Assembly (NCBI GenBank): GCA_009859145.1
Contig: VRVR01000006.1
Coordinates: forward strand, 248,001 to 312,000
Direction: 5' to 3'
Origin: Andalucia godoyi
Lineage: Eukaryota > Discoba > Jakobea > Jakobida > Andaluciidae
Length of the DNA: 64,000 nucleotides
Shown piece after piece: positions 18,601 to 27,268 of this stretch. Numbering within the stretch: the stretch's first letter is position 1; each line of letters starts with the position of its first letter. The position numbers were made by a program, and so were the translations under genes. Under the pieces are notes generated by a model. The model did no database searches, was not told the origin of the DNA, and was given only the letters and a program-made list of their open reading frames with translations.

Positions 18601-20273
18601 ATTCGGAAGTTCACGATGCCCCACCGCTGTCGAGCAATTGTTGAGAGTGAGTCCGACCATGGAAAGTTTGATTTCTTCCAGTCTGTATGTGTCGGAAGCT
18701 GTCCGTAAGAGCGCACTCGGTCCGTTAAAACAGATCCGTATGACTGATGTGTTCTGGACGAGTTTGCAGACATTGTCGTAGACATGTAAGACGACGAGTC
18801 AAATGGATCAAACCGGGGATTCGACTCGCTGCTGCGAGGATGCGAAGCAGACTGGCCTTCTGCGCGAGGCCTCGTCACCACGGCGTCACTCGAGGCAGAA
18901 ACCAGCAACGATGCTCCCACTCGAGATGCGTCCTGCAGCATAGAATAGACATCCACAGGCTGTTGTTCATTCACTGACGATCCACGAACAGGAGTGCCCT
19001 TGGGGAAAGCGGAAGACGTCGACGTATCAGTCCGGTGCATCTCGCTCTGACTGTCTCTGGAAGCTGTCAAATCCCAAGTGTCTGAAAAGCTGTCTCCGGG
19101 GGCCGCGTCGGGCGGGGACGATGTGAACTGCTGCATCGGAACAGGAGTCACAGCAGAATTATTGTATCGAGCACGGGTATCACGCACGCGATTTGCGTCA
19201 GAACTGTGATTCGGCTTGTCTGCAGTAGGCAAGCCATGCACGGTGGCCTTGTTCTGATTTGCAGAGGACGGTGGGTATTGTGGAAAAGGCAGCGCCAAAG
19301 TGGACTGTGGGGTGTTCGCCCGCTCGCGCCGAAGGGCCTTTTCCGCCGTGATCATGGCAGAGATTCTGTCCAACCGACTGACATGATCCTCCACTTCTCG
19401 TAGTTTCTGCTGTCTTTCTTGTGGATCAGTCAAAAAAGACAAGAATGTCTGTACGCGAGAAAGAGAGCGATTCCCGAGGTCAGCGACGTAGTGCTGCCAA
19501 CTCGACAATGTGTCAGCCGGTGCGCCTTTGATAGCCTTCAAAGCCTCCTCTTCAGACGCAGTCGGCAGAATTTCAACCAGAGAAGCTTGCACAGACGGCG
19601 TGCAGGGGGAAGAAAAAGACACATTGGAAAACTGTGGGGTGGCAGGAACTGAATTACTGCTGGATGAAACGCAGGACCGAGGAGCCGGTGGGGGTGGCAT
19701 TGGATACGTAGACGCTCGGCTTGAGTATAAATCCTCCACATGTGTCGATACAGAGGCGGATGAGCTCTCAACAACAACTTGGCTGGTAATGAAGTCTGCA
19801 TCGTCCAGATCTGCAGCAGTCAGCTCTGCAGCAATGTCAGAGACGCGAGGTCCACGAGAAACACGTCGAGGCTGCTCAGCGATCCGCCGACTTGCAGAAC
19901 TTGGCACCGGCGGTCTGTGACCGGTACCAAGAGAAGCTCTGTCGTTTTCGATTTCCGGATTTCGTGAGACGAGAGATGGCGCAGAAGGGCCAGCTGGATT
20001 CCGATCTGGGATGCTTCGCCGGAATTCTCGAAGTTCCCTCGCGCCATCAGGAGAGAGAATGACGTCCATGATTTTATCTCTCCTTTTGGTATCATCGTCT
20101 GCGGAATATTCGAACAGAGACGGGACCATCTCATGCCGGTCTGCATTGGGAGCTGCCTTGGGATTTTGCGTGGGAAGCGAATACGAAAAACCATTGGCCA
20201 GCGAACTTTTCAGATTCTCTTGTACCCACTTGAGCTGGGCCCCATGATTGTTATCCTTAACAGCCCACGCCAT
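15615..20273 (-). CDS. RecQ-family DNA helicase, BLM/Sgs1 type
   Basis: 1552 aa from ATG 20273 (the frame extends to 20282 only through a TTG). A 3'-5' DNA helicase of genome maintenance. Layout: about 530 residues of disordered Ser/Thr-rich N-terminus; helicase core with Walker A MPTGGGKS (577-584), DEAH box (681-684, DEAHCVSQWGHDFR), motif VI region (QESGRAGRDG); RQC zinc module (CRRVIQLKYFGETF...C..HCDNC) and winged helix; a long acidic linker about 1138-1177 with D/E runs; an HRDC-like domain (ISTNAVFDEVAIKRIFESRPHSLMEF..VEKVGHHRAIEYG); basic C-terminus. The long N-terminus and HRDC favour BLM/Sgs1 over RecQ4/5. Two E2F-like sites lie upstream (20554-20571), suggesting S-phase control. 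Convergent with GT18. Confidence 0.97.
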   Translation of the reverse strand: MAWAVKDNNHGAQLKWVQENLKSSLANGFSYSLPTQNPKAAPNADRHEMVPSLFEYSADDDTKRRDKIMDVILSPDGARELREFRRSIPDRNPAGPSAPSLVSRNPEIENDRASLGTGHRPPVPSSASRRIAEQPRRVSRGPRVSDIAAELTAADLDDADFITSQVVVESSSASVSTHVEDLYSSRASTYPMPPPPAPRSCVSSSSNSVPATPQFSNVSFSSPCTPSVQASLVEILPTASEEEALKAIKGAPADTLSSWQHYVADLGNRSLSRVQTFLSFLTDPQERQQKLREVEDHVSRLDRISAMITAEKALRRERANTPQSTLALPFPQYPPSSANQNKATVHGLPTADKPNHSSDANRVRDTRARYNNSAVTPVPMQQFTSSPPDAAPGDSFSDTWDLTASRDSQSEMHRTDTSTSSAFPKGTPVRGSSVNEQQPVDVYSMLQDASRVGASLLVSASSDAVVTRPRAEGQSASHPRSSESNPRFDPFDSSSYMSTTMSANSSRTHQSYGSVLTDRVRSYGQLPTHTDWKKSNFPWSDSLSTIARQRWGIVNFRMNQLEAMNAMMGSQDVFVLMPTGGGKSLIYQLPPLLQRGVCIVISPLVALMQDQVDSLIANEVPACALRQGTTLEESRECFAKAANDEMKLIYLTPERLQASKWTLSQIDFLHQNGLLNYVVIDEAHCVSQWGHDFRKDYEKLGEFRDRWFNANFVALTATATERVIGDVISSLKLRSPVLLRTSFNRTNLHYSVVHRQGAKDKKQLVNILTPFKGQCGIVYCLSKKETEAIAEIINEAKIGFVATAYHAGMADVQRETAQRQWTTGRCQIICATIAFGMGINKSDVRFVIHYCMPKSIESYYQESGRAGRDGLESKCILLFSKGDKSRLLSIMEAAGHAASRDAVRMLDEMIAYCDERSECRRVIQLKYFGETFNSAMCNNHCDNCVRRNNPGAAESLPTYKSLDVTDIAKMIAQIPIRLQVRKKIITKTLTIQIAHMKKTGLDALAEQQRSWVSFKEDLCAALKGKTMVFTGQVLEKLIDLGVLEEERISFEVGHSGSRFRGRKSRGGFRGGMRIAAQKLVQGPEYGKLVFQNALKVSIQQKDVVKKPTKAAGQATAPSVRAKSRGSASGEALPHFNGEDDLDDDDLLDDAGENDDQALLDLDNDNDDDDDDDEDDDDGDVASVNTEDDPSVTDSSTRAIVSKALTTAAVPVSRRIGTLKLQQTSKIPKKLASDSDSEIIDLVSDDDNDVVGASVNSSSLRNAKKPSKGAVAPSHPTAVPSVWEAFKGHVAVPQRIPFSFPNGPNTSSNEDSFREMMQEWVRGISSKKQISTNAVFDEVAIKRIFESRPHSLMEFANVEKVGHHRAIEYGPSVFPKIWNWFASRDFSGFDCQWSDESLGVVMADDLKELKAQYENTEKKRHAAAAEARIKAKQEQEEIERRTTSSQQGILSFCRPPGDVLAKETQARIGTDDDFVDDLWGDLGDGELSPKHSSPKCRKRSSPDAAIPSSDGKRPRTALSVVQTPGTVGTSGQNPKHASQRVSGSYEETGNPLH

Positions 20274-21201
20274 GTCGTGCAAAAAGATGGAGCCGCAAGC
20301 TGCGTTTCAAACCCCGGAGCCAGAATGTTGTTCTAGCAGTGAAAACCAAAGAACAAACGAACAATCAATCGAAGAAGCAAAACCGAACAAGCAAAACCGA
20401 ACAAGGTAAACTCAACAAACGAAAAAGATCAGAGAACTGCCAACACGCCGCCGATGCATGCTGTTTAATCCGAATTTCGCCAAGGTTTTTCCCTTTGGGT
20501 TTGAAACTCACGTGGGCTTGGATGGTACACTCAAGCGCTCCAAAATTATTTGAGCGCCAAAACGCGCCAAAATTCCAAGTACGACAGCGTGCACTGCTCT
20601 TCAGAAGAAACGAGGGGCACATTGGGGTCCAGCAGCCGCTCGCCAAAGCATGAATCATTATTGATCATCCGCTAAGCTGCCACCGAAGACAGATCCAAGC
20701 TACATGTTGTTTTCTATTTTTATTTCGGGGCCGAGCACCAACTCTTCAATGCAGATTGCTCTGAGATGTTTTTTGTCTTTGATGAAAGCAGGTGCTTGAG
20801 GGTTCGATTATATAAAACACCAACAGAAGGAATAATAGAAAGAAGGAAAAAAAGTGGTGAAGTTTCTCGACTTCAATACGCCTACATTATACACTGAGCA
20901 TGCACATCTACGAACAGACATGCATCTGATGGATGGCTACGGGTGTTGCGTTAAAGAGTGTCGAAAATGCGGAGCCTGTGCCACTGGCTGAATTTTGGCC
21001 GAGCGTGCATAAGCACGAATTCCCTGTGAGACAAACGTGCTAGTGGCGGCCAGTATTGACCGTGTCTGTTTATGGATACTTCCGTACGCATGACCATGAG
21101 GCGTTATTATTCAACGGCAAGACAACCGTGTTGGTTTGATGTTCAATGCTGATGCACAAAGCTGTCAACCAGTTCAACTAGACGATATATCTACAGGCTG
21201 T
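20274..21201. other. Long intergenic region upstream of RecQ, downstream of WDR75
   Basis: 928 bp. Near 20554-20571 are two E2F-like boxes. The rest, including an ATATAAAA-like element (about 20809-20817) and an unstructured 21000-21190 stretch, shows no convincing gene; short frames rich in Cys near 20921-20990 are too brief to support. Confidence 0.5.
20554..20571 (-). promoter_or_regulatory. Paired E2F/DP-like sites upstream of RecQ helicase
   Basis: GCGCCAAA at 20554-20561 and again at 20564-20571; on the RecQ strand these read TTTGGCGC, the classic E2F/DP consensus (TTTSSCGC). They are 10 bp apart, one helical turn, and about 280-300 bp upstream of the RecQ start. A degenerate copy (GCGCTCCAAA) lies at about 20535. 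Confidence 0.6.
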
Positions 21202-24200
21202 TTACTTGTTCTTTCCAGCGATACGAGAGGAGCGTCTAGCTGGGGACATCAATTCCTTGGTGTCGACTTCTTCAGCATTCGAATCCAATTCTTCGACTGC
21301 TATCTTCGGTCTTTTCAGGGATTTTGCCTTGCCAGCGATACGGACATTCGCGGTTTCCTTCTGCGGGGAAGAGTCCTCGGCATTGTTCGCGGATGGCTTG
21401 CGACTAGAATCTGCATCTGATTGAGAAGATACGCCCGAGCCCACAGCAGTGGAGAGCACAGCCTCATCAACATTATGCTTCTTTGCACTTGATTTTCTCT
21501 TTGATCCAGCGGCTGGAGAAAAGGCGAGAGATGCGGATGCATCCGTTGCAGCGAGTGCAACATGCGCCTCAGGGGACATCAAAAGATGCCCATTCGTGCT
21601 ATCTAACATGCGTGCAGTTCTACGCGTAACACGAGTGCTGGCGTTGGAACTGGCAACAGACGCTATGGATTCCGCATCCGACACGTCAGCATCAGCGGTC
21701 TTTGAACGTGTACGAGCAGAGCGACGCGGAGACATCATCACTTGGGAGCATTCATCATCAGTGTTCATCGACGCATCTGAATCTGCGGCAGTGGCGGACG
21801 ACAATTTCACGAAAGGAGTGCGAGAGTGGCGCTTTGAAGTAGGGAGCGAAGGCGCTGCTATCGCCAAATTATCGTTGACGGCGTCACCAACAACAATACA
21901 AGACGCCATTGTGGGCAAAATTCCTCTAACCGCTTTCTGGATGGAAATGACATCGATAGACTTGATAATATCATCAACAGACGGCGTCAGCTGCGGGATC
22001 TTCTCGCTGCCCGCAATCGCGTCTTTCATGTTGACGTCGACGTTGTAATCCACAGCGACATCCGACGGATGGACTGATGCAATCTTCAGAGTAAGAAATG
22101 CTGAAACAAACGATTCAAACACAGAAGACAGAGGGGGCAAAAGATGGGAGGGGCCTGAAAACGCGAAATCAAAAGACGAAATACGATCCGGTTTGCTCAC
22201 CGTTTCATCGGCTACTGGTTTCTTTCGCCGAGAATCACGAGACCTGGCAAACGACAGACTCGCCTCGAAATCAGAAAGCGTCTTCGAGGCCAGCACAGAA
22301 ACAGAGGCAGACTGACGGAGTTTGAGAGACTCCGCGAGAACATCTGCACCACAAAACACAAAGCGTTTCTCAGCATTCAGCACAGTCAGCAATGCCCGGC
22401 CTGATTCTCTGGGTAGTGGAAAGTACACGATGCCATGCACTGGATTCTTCCGGAAAGAGAAAGACGACACAGGAGCTGCAGTTGATGGTCGGAACACCTG
22501 AATGACATGATTCTTTGCACTCACAACCTTTTTCTGTCCCTTTTGTCTCTGCTCTAGCTCAGTCTCTGCCTTCGATTTGCGCGACTTGGGCGTCGAGCAC
22601 TGGAGCTTGACCGCAACGGAAAATTCGGGAGCAAAGGGATTCACGGCAAACGCGTACGTTTGAATCTCAAGATTGTACCATAGCGTTCCAGTTAACAGAT
22701 TCCAGACCGACACAGACGATTTCGATCTAACCACAACGAATGAGGACTCTGGCAGGAAAGCAACGTTGAGAATGGTTTGCCCGTCATGCATCGGACTGGA
22801 TAAGGTCAAAACAGCCTTCAGCGACGCAGTATCAATCAAAATAAGAGAAGAGCCGTACGACAGCGCAAGAAGTGAACCGTCATGACAATACGCGCAAGCG
22901 GTGCATGGGCGAGCATCGAACGACCCTAATGATTCACCGATCCATGTGCGGACAGAGGAACTCCGTCCTTGCAGATCCTGCGTAACTTGCTTCCATAAAA
23001 ACACAGTACCGTCAGCTGCAACCGAGACAAGTTCCTCCTTCTTTGGGTGGAACGCCAAAGCATTAACTTCCGATCCATGGGGCCTCTCGACTCTCGTTGT
23101 GAGTTCGTACAATGACGAGCCCTTCACTGCATGCCAAAATTTCATCGCCTGCGTATTTTCTCGATCTCTGTCAAGTCGATCAACAGTAACAAGCCAGGAG
23201 CCAGCATGGGAAAATGCAGACAAGAAAAGCTCCACAAGAGGGAGGGGACGATCATTCTCAACGCGAGAAAAGGAGTTTCCAGAACCAAGCGACAGCACGC
23301 CTGCGGACCGGTCCTCTATCAAATTGTAGAACTGGACAGAATTCGGAGTGCCATTGAGACACACCAATCCATTACGAGGCTCAACGATGAGTCCAGAAAA
23401 CAGCTTGTGATTTGGGATTGGACTGACATGGGCGTACTGAAGACCATTGTAGACGAACTGCAGTTTTCTGGAAGCAGCATTCACCAGCCGCACAGAATTA
23501 TCAGCGCAGACAACTGCGTAGAACTCCATATTTGGAGATATTGACACACCACAGATGGGAGCTCCCAAGCGAGGCATGAACACTTTCGAATTGGACTCCA
23601 ATTGCCAGAGAACGAGCACGGCTTCTTCTCCAGCCGAAAGGAGATATCCGCTGTCTAAAGTAAACTGCAGTGCTGCGACCTTGTGTGCGTGCCAGTGAAG
23701 GAGGGTCATTCTCTTCGACGGCAGGTAAATGAGCCGAATACGACCTGTCAAATCGCCAAGAGCAACACAAGAGCCATCCGGCGCGACAGCAAAAGAAGAC
23801 ACTTCAATCTGGGGGAGAGGGAGATTATCAATGAATCGTGCATTCTTGAAGCCTTCCCGAGTGTCAATTAGATGCACCGACGATTTTCCAATTGCAATTA
23901 GCAGATTCTGATTTGCGCAGCAACGCATGCCGAGGAAGAATTTCGACGAGGATATTTCGTTAAACTTCCCTTCCTCAACAGAATACCAACCAATCCTATG
24001 CTTTCCGTCTATTTTCCCACAGACAAACGGGAAATTCGCATCCCCATCAGAATCGTGAATGGCAAATGCAGTCAATGAAAATGGAAAAGAGAGGGATCGA
24101 ACAAGAAGTCCAGTTTCATAATTCCACAATTGAAGTTGTCTATCATGGTTGCAAATCCACGCGTGATCCCGCTGAACCTTGTGCATTGATACGCCAACCA

Positions 24201-24360
24201 CGCCGCCCTTGCTGCACGAAAGCGTCCGAATGCACATTCCAGTTTGCACACCAAATACCTTGACCGCATCTCCGCACGCAACGAGAAAAACGAGTCCATC
24301 ATGCGAGAACACAGGGGCAAGACTGCCCATAAACCCTCCGGCAAACGAAACTGTCTCCAT
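21202..24360 (-). CDS. WDR75: WD40 U3 snoRNP protein WDR75/UTP17-like
   Basis: 1052 aa, two WD40 propellers expected. The N-terminal half carries WD repeats; the block LLHWHAHKVAALQFTLDSGYLLSAGEEAVLVLW and the following MPRLGAPICGVSISPNMEF closely follow WDR75/Utp17 (Nan1), a t-UTP subcomplex protein for pre-18S processing and Pol I transcription in the nucleolus. A second propeller follows (VNALAFHPKKEELVSVAADGTVFLWKQ). Residues about 780-1052 are a Ser/Ala/Arg/Lys-rich tail (RRSARTRSKT, RRSSRIAGKNK) typical of nucleolar proteins. Single exon, ATG 24360. Head-to-head with COG2. Confidence 0.9.
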   Translation of the reverse strand: METVSFAGGFMGSLAPVFSHDGLVFLVACGDAVKVFGVQTGMCIRTLSCSKGGVVGVSMHKVQRDHAWICNHDRQLQLWNYETGLLVRSLSFPFSLTAFAIHDSDGDANFPFVCGKIDGKHRIGWYSVEEGKFNEISSSKFFLGMRCCANQNLLIAIGKSSVHLIDTREGFKNARFIDNLPLPQIEVSSFAVAPDGSCVALGDLTGRIRLIYLPSKRMTLLHWHAHKVAALQFTLDSGYLLSAGEEAVLVLWQLESNSKVFMPRLGAPICGVSISPNMEFYAVVCADNSVRLVNAASRKLQFVYNGLQYAHVSPIPNHKLFSGLIVEPRNGLVCLNGTPNSVQFYNLIEDRSAGVLSLGSGNSFSRVENDRPLPLVELFLSAFSHAGSWLVTVDRLDRDRENTQAMKFWHAVKGSSLYELTTRVERPHGSEVNALAFHPKKEELVSVAADGTVFLWKQVTQDLQGRSSSVRTWIGESLGSFDARPCTACAYCHDGSLLALSYGSSLILIDTASLKAVLTLSSPMHDGQTILNVAFLPESSFVVVRSKSSVSVWNLLTGTLWYNLEIQTYAFAVNPFAPEFSVAVKLQCSTPKSRKSKAETELEQRQKGQKKVVSAKNHVIQVFRPSTAAPVSSFSFRKNPVHGIVYFPLPRESGRALLTVLNAEKRFVFCGADVLAESLKLRQSASVSVLASKTLSDFEASLSFARSRDSRRKKPVADETVSKPDRISSFDFAFSGPSHLLPPLSSVFESFVSAFLTLKIASVHPSDVAVDYNVDVNMKDAIAGSEKIPQLTPSVDDIIKSIDVISIQKAVRGILPTMASCIVVGDAVNDNLAIAAPSLPTSKRHSRTPFVKLSSATAADSDASMNTDDECSQVMMSPRRSARTRSKTADADVSDAESIASVASSNASTRVTRRTARMLDSTNGHLLMSPEAHVALAATDASASLAFSPAAGSKRKSSAKKHNVDEAVLSTAVGSGVSSQSDADSSRKPSANNAEDSSPQKETANVRIAGKAKSLKRPKIAVEELDSNAEEVDTKELMSPARRSSRIAGKNK

Positions 24361-24750
24361 GACCGGCGGAGCTGGCTTACTCTTTCAAATGAAACAATTT
24401 CAAAAATCTGCGAAAAGAAAATAATAATAATAATAATAAAAAAGAAGACCAAAACAAATAGAGAGCAATAAGGCTGAGAAGAATAGCAAAGGCGAAAGTT
24501 TTTTTTCGTGTCTCTTTGCATCAAGCCTCAAGCGCCGTTCATGTCCTCTTCCCCTGGAATGTCGAAGTCTGTAGACCAAGTCGGATAAAACACGAGCCCT
24601 TCAACCAGTCGAGAGCCTCTCATCCAATAGGAACGGAGAACAGCATGCACTGCAAAGGGCGTGCGAGTTCGTCGTTTTTTCTTCTTCGTCTTTCTTCATC
24701 TTTTTTTCTTTCTTTTGGTGGAGTATTCACAATAAAGTGAGTGTTTTCTC
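24361..24750. promoter_or_regulatory. Divergent promoter region, WDR75 / COG2
   Basis: 390 bp between opposite start codons, with an (AAT)n run at 24420-24441 and T-rich tracts at 24500-24508 and 24674-24716. No coding potential. Confidence 0.5.
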
Positions 24751-27030
24751 ATGTCTGTGCACAGTTTCAGTGGAAGCGTTCCAAGCGGAGGAGGGTTCCG
24801 CAAGCCGTCTGCTTCCTCTGTGGTTTCCGGCTCGACTGCTGGAACCATTCGGACTGTTTTGCCGCGAAATCTGTCTTTTGATCCGCGATCCAGTTTCTTG
24901 TCTCCCGATTTTGATGTTGCTCGCTTTGTTAGTGACATGCGGCACAAGGTACCTTTGTCGTCCCTTAAGAATGATTTGGAAAAGTACCTAGAATGGGTTC
25001 AAGGAGAGATGGTCGACCTGATCAACCGTGATTACTCCGAGTTCATTGGAGTCTCTCGTGCCATTTCGGATGTTGGTGAGGCGATTGAGAAAATGAAGAC
25101 TCCGCTGTCTCAGCTTTATACATCAATGGAGAGCCACTATGGGTCTCTAGAAAAGAGTTTGCAGCAAATTCAGGAAAAATTACAAGAACGAGTTCGGTTG
25201 CTAGTTCGAAAAGAACGCGTCCTTCGTGCTTCGTCAGCAAAGCAAAGACTCGAAGACGCGGAAAAGCTGGTTGCGCGGCTTCCGAGTGGCTCTATGGCTG
25301 CTGGTCAAGCTGTTTTCGAGGATGTATTGGCAGATGTGGCGGTTCTCGTCGAAGTTCTGATATTACTTCGATTGGACGCGCATTCTCTAAAGCACGAGCC
25401 GTTTGGGTTTCCTCTGTCGTCCGTCGAAGGGATCTTTTCCAGGGCTGACCATTTCCTGGCACAACTTCTAGTGCACGCATTGCATGCTGCTCGTGTTGAC
25501 TACGCTGTCGAGATTCTAACGTTCTTCTCACAATTGAAGATGGAGAGACGGGCAGAAGAGATTCTTTCCCAGCACGTTCACATCTCTGTTCTAGGAATCT
25601 TCACCGAAGCACTCAAGCAAAATTCCCAGAACGCAGAGAAGGTCGCGTATGTTTTCGAAAATGTTGTGACGACCGTCATCCTGAAGTTAGGAGATCTCAT
25701 GTCCACTGTGGATGAATCGGAAGAGCTGTCCGCAGTGTACAATATCGTGGGAAATTCTATTTGGCCAACCGTTTCCTCTCTCATTTGCGAGAAGTTACCA
25801 TTTATTTTCTCTCCGGGTCTCCCTGATGCTTTTCAGATGTATTACAACATGTCCCTTCATCTACTCCAGCGGTTTGCTGCAATGTGCAAAGCAGAGGGGC
25901 AGCGGTCGTATTTATTTTCCAGTCATGCAACGACAGAGTTCAAATCTCGCTGGAACACATCTGTTTATTTCCAACTAAGATTTCAAGAAATAGTGAGCGG
26001 CTTGGAGGAGCAGCTAAAGAATCCGCTGCAGCTGTGTATGGGGACTGTCGAAAACACGTACCATTTCACATCTTCTGTCCACTGCTTCAGCACAATACGA
26101 AGATGCTGGTCAGATGATGTATTTATCCCTTCGCTTTTCCTGCGAATGCTCCGTCTTACATTCCAGATCTGTTCTCGTTTCTTTTCCTGCTTGCGAGATG
26201 TCGTTTCAGGAGCCAGTACAAAGTTTGATGTTGACCTGCTAACATGCTTGTGGATTCAACATGACGTGCAGACATTCATCTCCGAGATTGATTCTGATTT
26301 GGTACCACTTGTCATTCTGCGATCAAAAGACCTGTCGACAGAATCGGAGCTGTCTCAGAAGTTCGCAGCTGCAATTCAATCATGTCAGACCCAGATCGGG
26401 GGTCTCAGTTCTGTAGTAGGGGTGCGGGTGGTGGAACTGCTGTCTACTGCGTCCTCGGAAGCCTTGAAGGGGCTCCGAAGCATTTCGGGTATGTACAGGG
26501 GAACGAGCAAAGTGCCGTCTGCTCCTCTTCCATATGTGGCCTCTGTTTTTGTGCCAATGCAGCGTTTTGTCGCGGACGCTCGACAACGGAAGATCAGCGA
26601 GCAAGTTACAGTTTCATGGCTGACAAATGCTGTGGAGAATGTAGCTCGGAATTTCTATGACGGAGCTTCCGAGTTGCTGACTGCCGTGCGCAAAACCCAA
26701 ACATCTCTTGCGAAATTGATGTCTCATAAAGCGAAGCCGCTGAGTGCTGAGGGCAACGCGGGGGATTTGTCGGACTTGAAGCGAGTATGCATGCAGCTGT
26801 CCTTCGATGTAGAGGAGTTTTCCAGACAGTGTTCGGTGATTTCGGAAGGCAGAATCGTCGGCACGAGTGTATCTGCAGTTTCTGGTTTGCTGAAGCTGAT
26901 TAGGATGCAGTCGGACGTAGAGGTGCGTGGCGTGAATTCATTTCCGAATGCTGATGTCAGTGCTGGCGAGACGGACCTGCTGCAAGAGACGAATGACAAC
27001 GATCAGACTGTTGTCGAGACCGGCCAGTAG
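24751..27030 (+). CDS. COG2: Conserved oligomeric Golgi complex subunit 2
   Basis: 759 aa, single exon. COG2 is a lobe-A subunit of the tethering complex for retrograde intra-Golgi vesicles. The diagnostic N-terminal COG2 domain runs from about residue 45: FLSPDFDVARFVSDMRHKVPLSSLKNDLEKYL, then the helical stretch LINRDYSEFIGVSRAISDVGEAIEKM and a coiled coil to about 170. The rest is alpha-helical, as in the CATCHR fold, with no TM. The acidic C-terminal 40 residues look disordered. Length matches animal COG2 (about 740). Convergent with the Zn2Cys6 gene. Confidence 0.93.
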   Translation: MSVHSFSGSVPSGGGFRKPSASSVVSGSTAGTIRTVLPRNLSFDPRSSFLSPDFDVARFVSDMRHKVPLSSLKNDLEKYLEWVQGEMVDLINRDYSEFIGVSRAISDVGEAIEKMKTPLSQLYTSMESHYGSLEKSLQQIQEKLQERVRLLVRKERVLRASSAKQRLEDAEKLVARLPSGSMAAGQAVFEDVLADVAVLVEVLILLRLDAHSLKHEPFGFPLSSVEGIFSRADHFLAQLLVHALHAARVDYAVEILTFFSQLKMERRAEEILSQHVHISVLGIFTEALKQNSQNAEKVAYVFENVVTTVILKLGDLMSTVDESEELSAVYNIVGNSIWPTVSSLICEKLPFIFSPGLPDAFQMYYNMSLHLLQRFAAMCKAEGQRSYLFSSHATTEFKSRWNTSVYFQLRFQEIVSGLEEQLKNPLQLCMGTVENTYHFTSSVHCFSTIRRCWSDDVFIPSLFLRMLRLTFQICSRFFSCLRDVVSGASTKFDVDLLTCLWIQHDVQTFISEIDSDLVPLVILRSKDLSTESELSQKFAAAIQSCQTQIGGLSSVVGVRVVELLSTASSEALKGLRSISGMYRGTSKVPSAPLPYVASVFVPMQRFVADARQRKISEQVTVSWLTNAVENVARNFYDGASELLTAVRKTQTSLAKLMSHKAKPLSAEGNAGDLSDLKRVCMQLSFDVEEFSRQCSVISEGRIVGTSVSAVSGLLKLIRMQSDVEVRGVNSFPNADVSAGETDLLQETNDNDQTVVETGQ

Positions 27031-27268
27031 CACCGTCATTTCTCATTAACTTCTTCCTCTTTTACAAACTCTGTAATCTACAAAAAAAATCGCTCAGCTC
27101 GAAGTGTATTTCGGAACGATGTCCGACAGCCATGTCCGCATCGATTAAATATTATCTCCAGACGAGTTCCTGATTCTTGATTGCCTGACCTCACAAAAAC
27201 GGTTTTTTATGAGCTGCAGATGTATTGTGAAAATCCGTTAGCGACGTCTTGGAAACGTCGGGCACGAA

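Noticed and set aside
20790..20830. tRNA B-box-like GGTTCGATT (20801-20809)
   Set aside because: No A box or pairing acceptor/T stem around it.
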